This document shows, piece by piece, positions 8,112 to 15,989 of a DNA stretch of 64,000 bases. A program made the translations under genes and the position numbers. Numbering within the stretch: the stretch's first letter is position 1; every line of letters starts with the position of its first letter. Origin of the DNA: Dokdonella_A sp051958935 (lineage in GTDB: Bacteria; Pseudomonadota; Gammaproteobacteria; Xanthomonadales; Rhodanobacteraceae); contig NZ_JBQCFP010000190.1 in NCBI RefSeq assembly GCF_051958935.1, forward strand, positions 1-64,000, in the 5' to 3' direction. The notes under the pieces are model-generated. The model ran no database searches. It worked only from the letters and a program-made list of their open reading frames with translations, and was not told the origin of the DNA.

Positions 8112-8597
8112 TCAGCCGCCGGCGGAGGACTTCAGCTGAGGCGTGTTCTGCGTGCGCTGCAGGTATTGCGAGTCGTTGCGGCGGCGCGCTTCGAGTTCAC
8201 CCGCGGTCTTGCAGGTCTTCACCGGGATGTTCGAGCCGATCGGCTTCTCGTTCTTGCAGATCAGGCGCTCGTTGTCGCGCTTGGCGAGGATCGCGTTGAC
8301 CTCTTCCTGCTTGTTGAACATCGCCGTCTTGTCGGCGTCGCTCATCTGCGCCACCTCGGTCTTGTCGCCGAACAGGCGCTCCATCTCGTCGAGGCGCGCA
8401 TTGACCTTGCTGCGCTCGTCCGGGGTCACGTACGAATAGCGCCCGCCGGCGTCCATCTGCTTGCGTACCCAGGTGGACACCGTCTCGAACGCGTACTTGC
8501 TGCTGGCGTTGACGGCGGGATCGACCTTTTCCTTGGCCGCGAGCGGCAGCGACACGAGGAAAGCGACGGCGAAGGCGAACGAAAGAACGGGCTTCAT
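8112..8597 (-). CDS. Small secreted protein, paralogue of the upstream neighbour
   Basis: 161 residues from ATG 8597; a GTG at 8600 is one codon earlier and has the better-spaced GGAG, so the exact start is ambiguous. A signal peptide ends near LPLAAKEK. The mature part is helical: TWVRKQMDAGGRYSYVTPDERSKVNARLDEMERLF, then NKQEEVNAILAKRDNERLIC and GSNIPVKTCKT. Two cysteines, ~20 residues apart, could form a disulfide. The same landmarks in the same order occur in the gene just upstream (8706-9344), so the pair arose by tandem duplication. I know no function. It is probably periplasmic. Confidence 0.75.
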   Translation of the reverse strand: MKPVLSFAFAVAFLVSLPLAAKEKVDPAVNASSKYAFETVSTWVRKQMDAGGRYSYVTPDERSKVNARLDEMERLFGDKTEVAQMSDADKTAMFNKQEEVNAILAKRDNERLICKNEKPIGSNIPVKTCKTAGELEARRRNDSQYLQRTQNTPQLKSSAGG

Positions 8598-8705
8598 CAC
8601 AACAGGATCTCCGGAAACGTTACGAGGGATGGAGGCGACCCGTCCGCGGGGCGGACGCGGGAGCGCCGAATGCAGTTACCCGCGCGGCGGGTGTCGGGGG
8701 ACGAC

Positions 8706-9344
8706 TCAGCGCCCTGCGCTGGCAGCTTGGAGGCGTTCCGTCGCGTTGCGCATGCGCGGCAGGCCGCATCCGCCTTCGCCGCCGCGACCGGGCGTGCTGC
8801 CGGTACACTGGGAATGGGCCCAGGTATCCATCTGGCGTTCGGTCTCCCGACGCCCTTCCTTCGCCTGGGCGTACGTATGGCAGTACGTTTCCATGATGTG
8901 CGAACCGACCTTGGTGCGGCGCTCGCAGATCACGCGGTCGTCCTCGCGGCCCGCCTTTGCGGCGGCTCGCGTCATGCGGGACGTCGCCGGACCGGCCTGC
9001 TCGGCCAGCACGCTGTCGTGCGTGGCGAGCAGCGCATTGACCTCTTCCTGCGTGTTGTACAACGCGACCTTGTCTTCCGCACGCATGCGGTCGATCGAGC
9101 CGTTCTTTTCGAAAAGGTCCTGCATGCGAGCGAACTTCGCATCCAGCGCCACGCGATCGGCCGGATCGAGCGAAGCGTAGCGGCCGCCCGCCTTCATCTC
9201 GTCGTGGACCCAGGTGACGACCTGCTGGAACGTATCGGCGCTGTCGGCGTTGGTGGCCTGACGGTAACTGGATTCCTTCGCCTGGATCGTGCCCGCAAGG
9301 CAGGCCAGCGCGCCTGCGCACAGCATCGTGATGATCGGTTTCAT
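8706..9344 (-). CDS. Small secreted protein, paralogue of the downstream neighbour
   Basis: 212 residues from ATG 9344, preceded by AAGGGG. The signal peptide is MKPIITMLCAGALACLAGTI with cleavage near QAKES. The core reads VVTWVHDEMKAGGRYASLDPADRVALDAKFARMQDLF, then NTQEEVNALLATHD, DRVICERRTKVGS and a second cysteine, aligning with the protein encoded at 8112-8597. It is longer at the C terminus, with CTGSTPGRGGEGGCGLPRMRN bearing two more cysteines. The shared pattern W(V)xxxMxAGGRYxxxxPxxR looks like a small family of exported helical proteins. Role unknown. It is likely co-transcribed with its paralogue (gap ~110 bases). Confidence 0.75.
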   Translation of the reverse strand: MKPIITMLCAGALACLAGTIQAKESSYRQATNADSADTFQQVVTWVHDEMKAGGRYASLDPADRVALDAKFARMQDLFEKNGSIDRMRAEDKVALYNTQEEVNALLATHDSVLAEQAGPATSRMTRAAAKAGREDDRVICERRTKVGSHIMETYCHTYAQAKEGRRETERQMDTWAHSQCTGSTPGRGGEGGCGLPRMRNATERLQAASAGR

Positions 9345-9465
9345 GCGATTGCCCCTTGTTTCGTGGCGCGGCGTTCGCGCGCGGATCGCTCGCGGCGCCG
9401 GGCGGCGGAGGAGCACGCGCCTATCCTAGGAAGCCCTCGCACGCATGTCAACGATTCCTGTCGTA

Positions 9466-10380
9466 CTATTTTTTTCGTGCTGGACGGCGGCGCGGGCGCG
9501 CCGCGGCACCGCGCCCGCGCTGCAGGTACTCGACGATCGCACCGGCGACGTCGACCCCGCTCGCCGCCTCGATTCCTTCCAGCCCGGGCGAGGAGTTGAC
9601 CTCGAGCACGAGCGGGCCCCGCGCCGAGCGCAGCAGGTCGACGCCGGCCACGCCGAGCCCCATCACGCGCGCCGCACGCAAGGCGGTCTCCCGCTCGGTG
9701 GCCGACAGGGTCACCGCGGTCGCGCTGCCGCCGCGGTGGATGTTCGCGCGGAAGTCGCCTTCCGGCGCCTGCCGGCGCATCGCCGCGACGACTTCGTCGC
9801 CGACCACGAAGCAGCGCAGGTCCGCACCGTCCGCCTCGCGGATGAACTCCTGCACGAGGAAGTTCGCATAGAGGCTGCGGAACGCTTCGATCATGCCAAG
9901 CGCGGCGCCGCGTTTCTCCGCGAGCATCACGCCCTGCCCCTGCGCGCCTTCATTGAGCTTGATCACGTGCGGCGGCTCGCCGAGCATCGTCAGCAGGTCG
10001 CGCGTGTCATCGGGGTTGTCGCCGAACACCGTCACGGGCAGCTCGATGCCTTCGCGCGCGAGCAGTTGCAGCGAACGCAGCTTGTCGCGCGCACGCAGGA
10101 TCGCGTCGGAGGAATTGGGCGTGTACACGCCCATCATCTCGAACTGGCGCACGACGGCCGTGCCGTAGAACGTGATCGAGGCGCCGATGCGCGGGATCAC
10201 CGCGTCGAAGCCGCGCAGCGCGCGTCCCTTGCAGTGGATCTCGAAGGCACCGGCGGCGATGCGCATGTAGCAGCGCAGTGGGTCGAGCACGCGCACGCTG
10301 TGGCCGCGCGCACGCGCGGCCTCGACCAGGCGGAGGGTGGAATACAGGCGCGCGTTGCGCGACAGGATGGCGATCTTCAT
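9466..10380 (-). CDS. rimK: RimK-family ATP-grasp ligase (ribosomal S6 / glutamate ligase type)
   Basis: 304 residues. It starts MKIAILSRNARLYSTLRL, the RimK opening, and has the N-terminal motif IPRIGASITFYGTAVVRQFE. The ATP-grasp signatures are PHVIKLNEGAQGQGV (nucleotide loop), VQEFIREADGADLRCFVVGDEVVAAM and VNSSPGLEGIEAASG (metal-binding loop). RimK adds glutamates to the C terminus of ribosomal protein S6, and relatives modify other proteins. The C-terminal tail is a short basic extension (RPRRRPARKK) not needed for catalysis. The start overlaps the upstream retropepsin-like gene by ATGA, so the two are made together, as in the Pseudomonas rimABK arrangement. Confidence 0.93.
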   Translation of the reverse strand: MKIAILSRNARLYSTLRLVEAARARGHSVRVLDPLRCYMRIAAGAFEIHCKGRALRGFDAVIPRIGASITFYGTAVVRQFEMMGVYTPNSSDAILRARDKLRSLQLLAREGIELPVTVFGDNPDDTRDLLTMLGEPPHVIKLNEGAQGQGVMLAEKRGAALGMIEAFRSLYANFLVQEFIREADGADLRCFVVGDEVVAAMRRQAPEGDFRANIHRGGSATAVTLSATERETALRAARVMGLGVAGVDLLRSARGPLVLEVNSSPGLEGIEAASGVDVAGAIVEYLQRGRGAAARPRRRPARKK

Positions 10381-10862
10381 GCGCGGAGCGGCGATGGCCC
10401 GGTCGGCGCCCGCGCCGGGCGCGGGCAGGTGTAGGAAAGGTCGGGATCGATGCGGAACCGCCCGGCGAGGGCCGAGCGCCCGAGCAGCAGCGGGAACAGC
10501 ATCGCACCGCGATCGGTCAGGTTCATTTCGGTTGTGTAGCGATGGCCGGCGATCTCGACCTCGGTCGCGATGAACCAGCGCTCGTTGCGATGCCCGCCCG
10601 AATCGGTGACGTGGCGACGGTCGAGCACGGGCGCCGTGCACGCGACGTAACGATCGAGCCGGCGCCGCAGGCGCACGCGAAAGCGGACCTGCAGCACGCC
10701 GTCCGCATGGAACGTCTCGATCGCCTCGACGTGCAGCGACGACGATCGCGCACCGCTGTCGAGCTTGGCCTTGATCGAAGCGATGCCGAGGCCCGGCAGG
10801 CCGGCCCGTTCGCGCCAGCCCAGGCTGATGCGGTCGGCGGCGGGCGACGCGGCGATGGGCAT
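10377..10862 (-). CDS. RimB-type retropepsin-like protease (PF05618 'ATP-dependent zinc protease')
   Basis: 161 residues from ATG 10862; the frame extends further but the upstream part overlaps non-coding sequence next to the tRNA. The active-site pattern KAKLDSGARSSSLHVE contains DSGA, the Asp-Ser/Thr-Gly-Ala of single-domain aspartic (retropepsin) folds. Downstream are RNERWFIATEVEIAGHRYTTEMNLTDRGAMLFPLLLGRSAL and the C-terminal RFRIDPDLSY typical of this family. In Pseudomonas, RimB acts on RimK-modified S6. The 4-base overlap with rimK here supports a shared job in controlling protein glutamylation. The zinc/ATP name is historical and not shown by the sequence. Confidence 0.87.
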   Translation of the reverse strand: MPIAASPAADRISLGWRERAGLPGLGIASIKAKLDSGARSSSLHVEAIETFHADGVLQVRFRVRLRRRLDRYVACTAPVLDRRHVTDSGGHRNERWFIATEVEIAGHRYTTEMNLTDRGAMLFPLLLGRSALAGRFRIDPDLSYTCPRPARAPTGPSPLRA

Positions 10863-10973
10863 GGCGTCTTGGCGGGGCACGTGCGGAACCTCGGACGGCG
10901 CGCATCGATACCGGGCGAACCGGCTCGCGTGCATGGGAAACGGCGTGTCGGCGTGGCGCCGATCGCAATCGGA

Positions 10974-11047
10974 TGGAGCGGGTGAAGGGAATCGAACCCT
11001 CGTCAGTAGCTTGGGAAGCTACAGCTCTACCATTGAGCTACACCCGC
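10974..11047 (-). tRNA. tRNA-Gly (anticodon CCC)
   Basis: On the minus strand GCGGGTG opens the acceptor stem and CACCCGC closes it, followed by discriminator U and an encoded CCA (10974-10976). The D arm (GCTC...GAGC) and the T arm with GGTTCGATTCC are intact. The anticodon stem GTAGC/GCTAC frames loop TTCCCAA, giving anticodon CCC. Length is 74 with CCA. The discriminator U is as expected for bacterial tRNA-Gly. Confidence 0.96.
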
Positions 11048-11147
11048 GCAGGACCGGCGATACGCGTGCCGCGCACCCGGCGTCGGCGAAGCGTAGCCGT
11101 GGCGCCGCACGCCGACAAGCGGCCCACGCCACGGGGCGCGCCGGCAG

Positions 11148-11165
11148 GCTGAACGCAGGTTCAGC
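11148..11165. repeat. Perfect inverted repeat upstream of the DUF6600 gene
   Basis: GCTGAAC-GCAG-GTTCAGC, a 7-bp stem with a 4-base loop, lies ~160 bases before the DUF6600 gene and is followed by GCCGTTTTG. It could be a weak terminator or an operator. No other gene in the 11048-11326 gap is visible. Confidence 0.45.
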
Positions 11166-11326
11166 GCCGTTTTGAGGAAGCGTAAGCACGGGCCGCGCGG
11201 AAAGTCGGCATTCAGCCTCGTTCGGCGGATACTGTTCCCGGCCTGTCGACCTCGGGCGGCCGATGCACTGGGGGAATAACGGTCCCACCGCGGCCGGGGT
11301 CGGCGTAGGCTCCATGGAGACCATCG

Positions 11327-13669
11327 ATGTACACGAAGCGTTTCTTTCCACGTGCGTGGTGCGCCGCCGCACTGGCAACCGTGCTCGGCGCGTTTGCGAG
11401 CGCTGCGTTGGCGGACCCACCCGAGCGTGTCGCGCGCGTCGGGTTCCTGCGCGGTGAAGTGAGCTTCCAGCCGGCCGGCGACGAGCGCTGGGTCGAGGCG
11501 TCGTTGAACCGCCCGCTCGGCACCGGCGACAAGGTCTATACCGATCGCGATTCACGCGCCGAGTTCGAAGTCGGCGCGGCGGTCATGCGCATCGACGAGC
11601 GCACCACCTTCAACCTGCTCAACCTCGACGATGAGATCGCGCAGATCGAGCTCACCGAAGGCGTGTTGAACCTGCGCGTGCGCCGGCTCGAACGCGGCGA
11701 GAGCTACGAGGTGGATACCCCCACCCTCGCGTTCGTCGTCAACGAGCCGGGTGAGTACCGCATCGACATCGCCCCGCAGGGCGACTCGACGATGGTCACC
11801 GTGTTCGACGGCGGCGGCGACGTCTACGGCGAGAACAACGCGAGCTACAGCGTTCGCGCGGGCAATTCGTACCGCTTCAACGATTCCGCGCTGCGCGACT
11901 ACGAAGTGCTCGACCTGCCGCGCGCCGACGATTTCGACAACTGGGTCGCCTCGCGCAACCAGCGCTACCAACGCTCGGTGTCGAGCCGCTACGTCGCCGA
12001 GGACATGATCGGATATGCCGACCTCGACGATGCCGGCTCGTGGGAAGACGATCGCGAATACGGCAGCGTCTGGTATCCGACCTCGGTATCGGTCGGCTGG
12101 GCGCCCTACCGGTACGGCCACTGGTCGTGGGTCGACCCATGGGGATGGACCTGGATCGACAACGCGTCGTGGGGCTTCGCGCCGTTCCATTACGGTCGCT
12201 GGGTCTACGCGCGCAACCGCTGGGGCTGGTGCCCGGGTCCGCGCCACGTGCGGGCGGTGTACGCACCGGCCCTGGTGGCCTTCGTCGGCGGCAGCGGCTG
12301 GGGCGCCAACATCTCCATCGGCGGCGGCGGCCCGGTCGGGTGGTTCCCGCTCGGCCCGCGTGACGTCTACGTGCCGTGGTACCGCGCCTCGCGCGGTTAC
12401 TTCCACAACGTCAACGTGCGCAACACGACCGTGATCAACAACACCTACATCACGAACGTGTACAACAACTACTCGGCCGGTCGCCCGATCGTCAACGCCG
12501 AGTACGCCTATCGCAACAATGTGCAGGCCGTCACCGCAGTGTCGCGTGACGTGTTCGTCGGTGCCCGTCCGGTCGGCGAAGCGCGCGTGCAGGTCAACCC
12601 GGCGCAGTTGCGCAATGCGCAGGTGGCGAGCCGCCTCGCGATCGCGCCGACGCAGGCGAGCTTCGTCGCCGCCAATGCGCAGCGTGCACGGGCGACGCCG
12701 CAGGCCGCGGCGGTCGATCGCCGCGTGATCGCGCGCACCGCGCCGCCGCCGCAGCCGGTCGCCACCGCCGCGCGCGTGCAGGCGATCCAGCGCAACAACG
12801 CGCAGCCGCTCGCACGTGACGAGCAGCGCCAGCTCGCCGCGCGCCGCCCGGCCGCCGAGAGCGCCGTCGCCCAGCGCGTGCAGGTGGTCGGCCAGGGCCG
12901 GGGCGCGACGCCGCCGCAGCCGCTGCCGACGCGTGGCGCTGCCGCTGCACGCACGCCGGCGGCGGAGCGCGCCGTGCCGGGGAATACGCGCGGGCCGGTG
13001 AACGCACCGGGGAACGCAGGCAACGCCGTGCAGCGCGGCGACACCGTGCGTACACCGCAGCAGGAACGCGGCCTCCCGTCGTCGCGCTTCGCCCCGCACG
13101 GCGACCGCTCGACGCCGGCGCAGGACCGTGGCAACGCCGCGCCGCAGCGCCAGGCGCTGCCGCAGCGCGAAACGCGCGAGACGCCGCAGCCGCGCCAGGC
13201 ACCGCAGCGCGAAACCCGCGAGGCGCCGCCGATGCGCCAGACGCCGCAGCGCGAAACGCGTGAAGCGCCGCAGATGCGCCAGGCGACGCCGCAGCGCGAA
13301 ACGCGTGAAGCGCCGCAGATGCGCCAGGCTCCGCCGCAGCGTGAAACGCGTGAAGCGCCGCAGATGCGCCAGGCTCCGCCGCAGCGCGAGTTGCGCGAGG
13401 CTCCGCAGATGCGCCAGGCTCCGCCGCAGCGCGAAGTGCGCGAGGCCCCGCAGATGCGCCAGGCTCCGCCGCAACGCGAAGTGCGCGAGGCCCCGCAGAT
13501 GCGCCAGGCACCACCGCAGCGCGAAGTGCGCGAGGCGCCGCAGATGCGCCAAGCGCCGCCGCAGCGCGAGGCGCGCCCGGCGCCGCAGCGCCAGGAACCG
13601 CAGCAGCGTTCGCAACCGCAGGAGCGCCGCCAGGACGACAAGAAGGACGACGACAACCGCCGCCGCTGA
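11327..13669 (+). CDS. Secreted FecR/DUF6600 domain protein with Pro/Gln/Arg-rich tandem-repeat tail
   Basis: 780 residues, preceded by GGAG seven bases before the ATG. The signal peptide ends near ASAALADPP. Residues ~35-190 form a FecR-like region (RVGFLRGEVSFQPAG, LGTGDKVYTDRDSRAEFEVG, ...AFVVNEPGEYRIDI). Residues ~225-370 are the Trp/Tyr-rich DUF6600 domain (YGHWSWVDPWGWTWIDNASW, FAPFHYGRWVYARNRWGWCPG). An Asn-rich linker and a ~300-residue disordered tail rich in Pro, Gln, Arg and Ala follow, ending in about ten copies of QREx(R)EAPQMRQAPP and then RRQDDKKDDDNRRR. It is probably an exported or envelope protein. Function is unknown; the charged repeat tail suggests binding to polyanion or cell wall. 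Confidence 0.85.
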   Translation: MYTKRFFPRAWCAAALATVLGAFASAALADPPERVARVGFLRGEVSFQPAGDERWVEASLNRPLGTGDKVYTDRDSRAEFEVGAAVMRIDERTTFNLLNLDDEIAQIELTEGVLNLRVRRLERGESYEVDTPTLAFVVNEPGEYRIDIAPQGDSTMVTVFDGGGDVYGENNASYSVRAGNSYRFNDSALRDYEVLDLPRADDFDNWVASRNQRYQRSVSSRYVAEDMIGYADLDDAGSWEDDREYGSVWYPTSVSVGWAPYRYGHWSWVDPWGWTWIDNASWGFAPFHYGRWVYARNRWGWCPGPRHVRAVYAPALVAFVGGSGWGANISIGGGGPVGWFPLGPRDVYVPWYRASRGYFHNVNVRNTTVINNTYITNVYNNYSAGRPIVNAEYAYRNNVQAVTAVSRDVFVGARPVGEARVQVNPAQLRNAQVASRLAIAPTQASFVAANAQRARATPQAAAVDRRVIARTAPPPQPVATAARVQAIQRNNAQPLARDEQRQLAARRPAAESAVAQRVQVVGQGRGATPPQPLPTRGAAAARTPAAERAVPGNTRGPVNAPGNAGNAVQRGDTVRTPQQERGLPSSRFAPHGDRSTPAQDRGNAAPQRQALPQRETRETPQPRQAPQRETREAPPMRQTPQRETREAPQMRQATPQRETREAPQMRQAPPQRETREAPQMRQAPPQRELREAPQMRQAPPQREVREAPQMRQAPPQREVREAPQMRQAPPQREVREAPQMRQAPPQREARPAPQRQEPQQRSQPQERRQDDKKDDDNRRR
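13159..13600 (+). repeat. In-frame 45-bp tandem repeat (about ten units)
   Basis: Units encode QREx-REAPQMRQAPP. The first two copies are 42 bp, the later ones 45 bp. The variable residue goes T,T,T,T,T,L,V,V,V,A along the array, so neighbouring copies are most alike, as expected from recent slippage or unequal exchange. All units keep the reading frame, so copy-number changes would lengthen or shorten the tail without truncation. Confidence 0.9.
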
Positions 13670-13688
13670 GCCGATGGCGATGAGACCG

Positions 13689-13719
13689 GACGCCGCGCCT
13701 CGTGCGCGGCGTCTTTTTT
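13689..13719 (+). terminator. Rho-independent terminator of the DUF6600 gene
   Basis: Arms GACGCCGCGC and GCGCGGCGTC form a perfect 10-bp stem with a 5-base loop (CTCGT), followed by TTTTTT. It begins 20 bases past the stop codon at 13669. Confidence 0.95.
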
Positions 13720-13969
13720 GACTCAGTCGGGATGCGGCCTTCGATGCCGAGGTAAGCAACGCCGTCATTGGAAGCCGGAATCCGGCTCCTCTGCGGCGCG
13801 AGCGCGCTCGCTGCCGATGCGGGTGGAACGTGGCCACGGCACCGGCCTTCGAAAGTACCCTGATGCGGCGGGCGTCTCACCCCCGTCGACACTGTCCAGA
13901 GCAGTGGGAAGGCGGCCAAAGCCCCCACGACCCGCGGCATCGCCGCGACGCGCCGTTACAATCCCCCGC
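13720..13969. other. Intergenic stretch before thiS
   Basis: No gene or riboswitch-like fold recognised; in particular I see no CTGAGA/ACCTGAACC-type THI-box signature. TACAAT at 13957-13962 ends 7 bases before the thiS ATG and would serve as a -10 element for a message with little or no leader. Confidence 0.5.
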
Positions 13970-14170
13970 ATGAACATCCTCCTCAACGGCGACTCGCGCG
14001 AAGTCGCCGACACCTGCACGCTCGCGCAACTCCTCGACGAGTCCGGCTACGCCGCCAGGCGCATCGCGGTCGAGGTCAACCGCGAGATCGTTCCGCGCAG
14101 CCGCCATGCCGAGGTTCGCCTCGCCGACGGCGATCGCGTCGAGATCGTGCACGCGATCGGCGGCGGTTGA
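13970..14170 (+). CDS. thiS: Sulfur-carrier protein ThiS
   Basis: 66 residues, the normal size. A ubiquitin-like fold opens with MNILLNGDSREV and ends in VEIVHAIGGG; the terminal Gly-Gly is what is adenylated and thiocarboxylated to donate sulfur to the thiazole of thiamine. It is followed at 100 bases by thiG, its acceptor enzyme. The start at 13970 is set by homology; no Shine-Dalgarno is present, but a TACAAT sits directly upstream, so a leaderless start is plausible. ThiF/MoeB-type activating enzyme and ThiO/H are not in this window. Confidence 0.93.
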   Translation: MNILLNGDSREVADTCTLAQLLDESGYAARRIAVEVNREIVPRSRHAEVRLADGDRVEIVHAIGGG

Positions 14171-14270
14171 GCCTCGCGCGATGATGCGCCCGACGCAGGC
14201 GCGCGGGGCCGCGCATGCGCGGCCCGAAATCGGCGAAAATGCTGCGTTCGACCCAGCCGATGCCGCCGCC

Positions 14271-15074
14271 ATGAACACGCTTGCCCAATCGCCGCTCGCC
14301 ACCGACACGCTCGTCATCGCGGGCAAGCCATATCGTTCGCGCCTGCTGACGGGCACGGGCAAGTTCAAGGACCTCGACGAGACGCAGCGCGCGACCGAGG
14401 CCGCGGGCGCGCAGATCGTCACCGTCGCGGTGCGGCGCACGAACATCGGCCAGGATCGCGACGCGCCGAACCTGCTCGACGTGCTGCCACCGGATCGCTA
14501 CACGATCCTGCCGAACACGGCGGGCTGCTACACCGCCGACGACGCCGTGCGCACCTGCCGCCTCGCGCGCGAACTGCTCGATGGCCACACCCTGGTCAAG
14601 CTCGAAGTCCTCGGCGACCAGAAGACGCTGTTCCCGGATGTCGTGCAGACGCTCGCCGCGGCGGAGACGCTCGTGCGCGAGGGATTCCACGTGATGGTCT
14701 ACACGAGCGACGACCCGATCCTCGCCCGCCGCCTCGAGGAGATCGGCTGCGTCGCGGTGATGCCGCTCGCCGCGCCGATCGGCTCCGGCCTCGGCGTGCA
14801 GAATCGCTGGAACCTGCTCGAGATCGTCGACAACGCGAAGGTGCCGATCATCGTCGACGCCGGCGTCGGCACCGCGTCGGATGCCGCGATCGCGATGGAG
14901 CTCGGCTGCGACGGCGTGCTCATGAACACCGCGATCGCGGGCGCGAAGGATCCCGTGCTGATGGCACATGCGATGAAACTCGCCGTCGAGGCGGGCCGTG
15001 CGGCGTTCCGCGCGGGGCGCATTCCGCGCAAGCGCTTCGCGTCCGCATCGAGTCCGGTCGAGGGACTCATCTAG
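14271..15074 (+). CDS. thiG: Thiazole synthase ThiG
   Basis: 267 residues, family-typical. ThiG is a TIM barrel that condenses 1-deoxy-D-xylulose 5-phosphate, dehydroglycine and the ThiS thiocarboxylate into the thiazole phosphate of thiamine. Visible hallmarks are LLTGTGKF (~26-32), VRRTN, PNTAGCYTADDAVRTCRLARE, the Schiff-base lysine K110 in HTLVKLEVLGD, MPLAAPIGSGLGVQN, and the phosphate-binding IIVDAGVGTASDA and NTAIAGAKDPV. The ATG at 14271 is chosen because upstream in-frame codons are not conserved. It shares a transcriptional direction with thiS and trmB, an order familiar from Xanthomonas-type genomes. Confidence 0.96.
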   Translation: MNTLAQSPLATDTLVIAGKPYRSRLLTGTGKFKDLDETQRATEAAGAQIVTVAVRRTNIGQDRDAPNLLDVLPPDRYTILPNTAGCYTADDAVRTCRLARELLDGHTLVKLEVLGDQKTLFPDVVQTLAAAETLVREGFHVMVYTSDDPILARRLEEIGCVAVMPLAAPIGSGLGVQNRWNLLEIVDNAKVPIIVDAGVGTASDAAIAMELGCDGVLMNTAIAGAKDPVLMAHAMKLAVEAGRAAFRAGRIPRKRFASASSPVEGLI

Positions 15075-15155
15075 TGCGCTCGACCGTGATCGCGAAGCGC
15101 CGCGGGCGCCCTCTTCCGGCCTCTCGTCCCATCTGCGTCGCGCACATCGTTCCGC

Positions 15156-15854
15156 ATGGATGAGTCGGCCCGCCACGATCGGCGCATCCGCAGCTTCGTG
15201 CTGCGCCAGGGTCGCTTCACGACCGCGCAGCAGCGCGCCTTCGACGAACACTGGGCGCGCTACGGCATCGATTTCGACGCGGGCGCGAGCGCGCCGCGCG
15301 ACCTCGACGCGCTGTTCGGCCGCCATGCCGGGCGCGTGCTCGAGATCGGCTTCGGCAACGGCGAGCAGCTGCTGCATTCGGCGCAGGCCGAACCCGCGCG
15401 CGATTTCATCGGCGTCGAGGTGCATCGGCCCGGCGTCGGCCGGCTCATGAATGCGCTCGCCGATGCCGGGGTCGACAACGTGCGCCTGTACAACCACGAC
15501 GCCGTCGAAGTGCTCGAGCGCGGGATCGCGCCGGCCTCGCTCGCCGAAGTGCGCATCTACTTCCCCGACCCGTGGCACAAGAAGCGCCACAACAAGCGCC
15601 GGCTCGTGCAGCCGGCCTTCCTCGCGCTGCTCGCGAGCCGCGTCGTACCGGGGGGACGCTTGCATTTGGCGACCGACTGGGCCGACTATGCCGAGCATAT
15701 GCGGGACGTGCTCGCCGCCGCGCCAGACTGGCGCGTCGATGCCGGGCATGCCGATCCGGCCGTCCGCCCGCCGTGGCGCATCGAAACGCATTTCGAACGC
15801 CGCGGCCTGCGACTCGGCCATGGCGTATGGGATTTCGTCCATGTACGAACCTGA
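15156..15854 (+). CDS. trmB: tRNA (guanine-N7-)-methyltransferase
   Basis: 232 residues. SAM-dependent enzyme that methylates G46 in the variable loop of tRNAs. The N-terminal helix RIRSFVLRQGRFTTAQQRAF is typical. The SAM motif VLEIGFGNGEQLL lies at ~61-73, followed by IGVEVHRPGVGRLM, NVRLYNHDAVEVL and the TrmB signature IYFPDPWHKKRHNKRRLVQP at ~139-158, which holds the tRNA-binding and catalytic aspartate region. The chain closes with LHLATDWADYAEHM and a C-terminal FERRGLRLGHGVWDF. It lies 82 bases after thiG on the same strand. Confidence 0.95.
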   Translation: MDESARHDRRIRSFVLRQGRFTTAQQRAFDEHWARYGIDFDAGASAPRDLDALFGRHAGRVLEIGFGNGEQLLHSAQAEPARDFIGVEVHRPGVGRLMNALADAGVDNVRLYNHDAVEVLERGIAPASLAEVRIYFPDPWHKKRHNKRRLVQPAFLALLASRVVPGGRLHLATDWADYAEHMRDVLAAAPDWRVDAGHADPAVRPPWRIETHFERRGLRLGHGVWDFVHVRT

Positions 15855-15989
15855 GCGTGACTGACGCGGACGGAACGACCGCAGCGAATGCCGCGGCAGC
15901 AGGCGCGCGGCGCCATGCCCGCGACGTTTCGCCGCCACGCCGCGCCGGGAAGCGCGGTTCGACGCACCTCGAGTGATTGCAAGCCCCGA

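Noticed and set aside
10863..10973. N-terminal extension of the retropepsin-like protein toward the tRNA
   Set aside because: The extra residues do not resemble the family and the region borders the tRNA 3' end; ATG 10862 is preferred.
13159..13600. Possible CRISPR array (regular repeats)
   Set aside because: Repeats are directly adjacent without spacers, stay in frame in a real protein, and no cas genes are near.
11552..13837. 761-codon minus-strand open frame opposite the DUF6600 gene, with Leu/Arg repeats
   Set aside because: The repeats are the complement of the 45-bp coding repeat. There is no start signal, and the plus-strand protein has a signal peptide and known domain.
13720..13969. 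TPP (THI-box) riboswitch upstream of thiS
   Set aside because: I looked for the conserved CTGAGA and ACCTGA(A/T)CC-type elements and found none.
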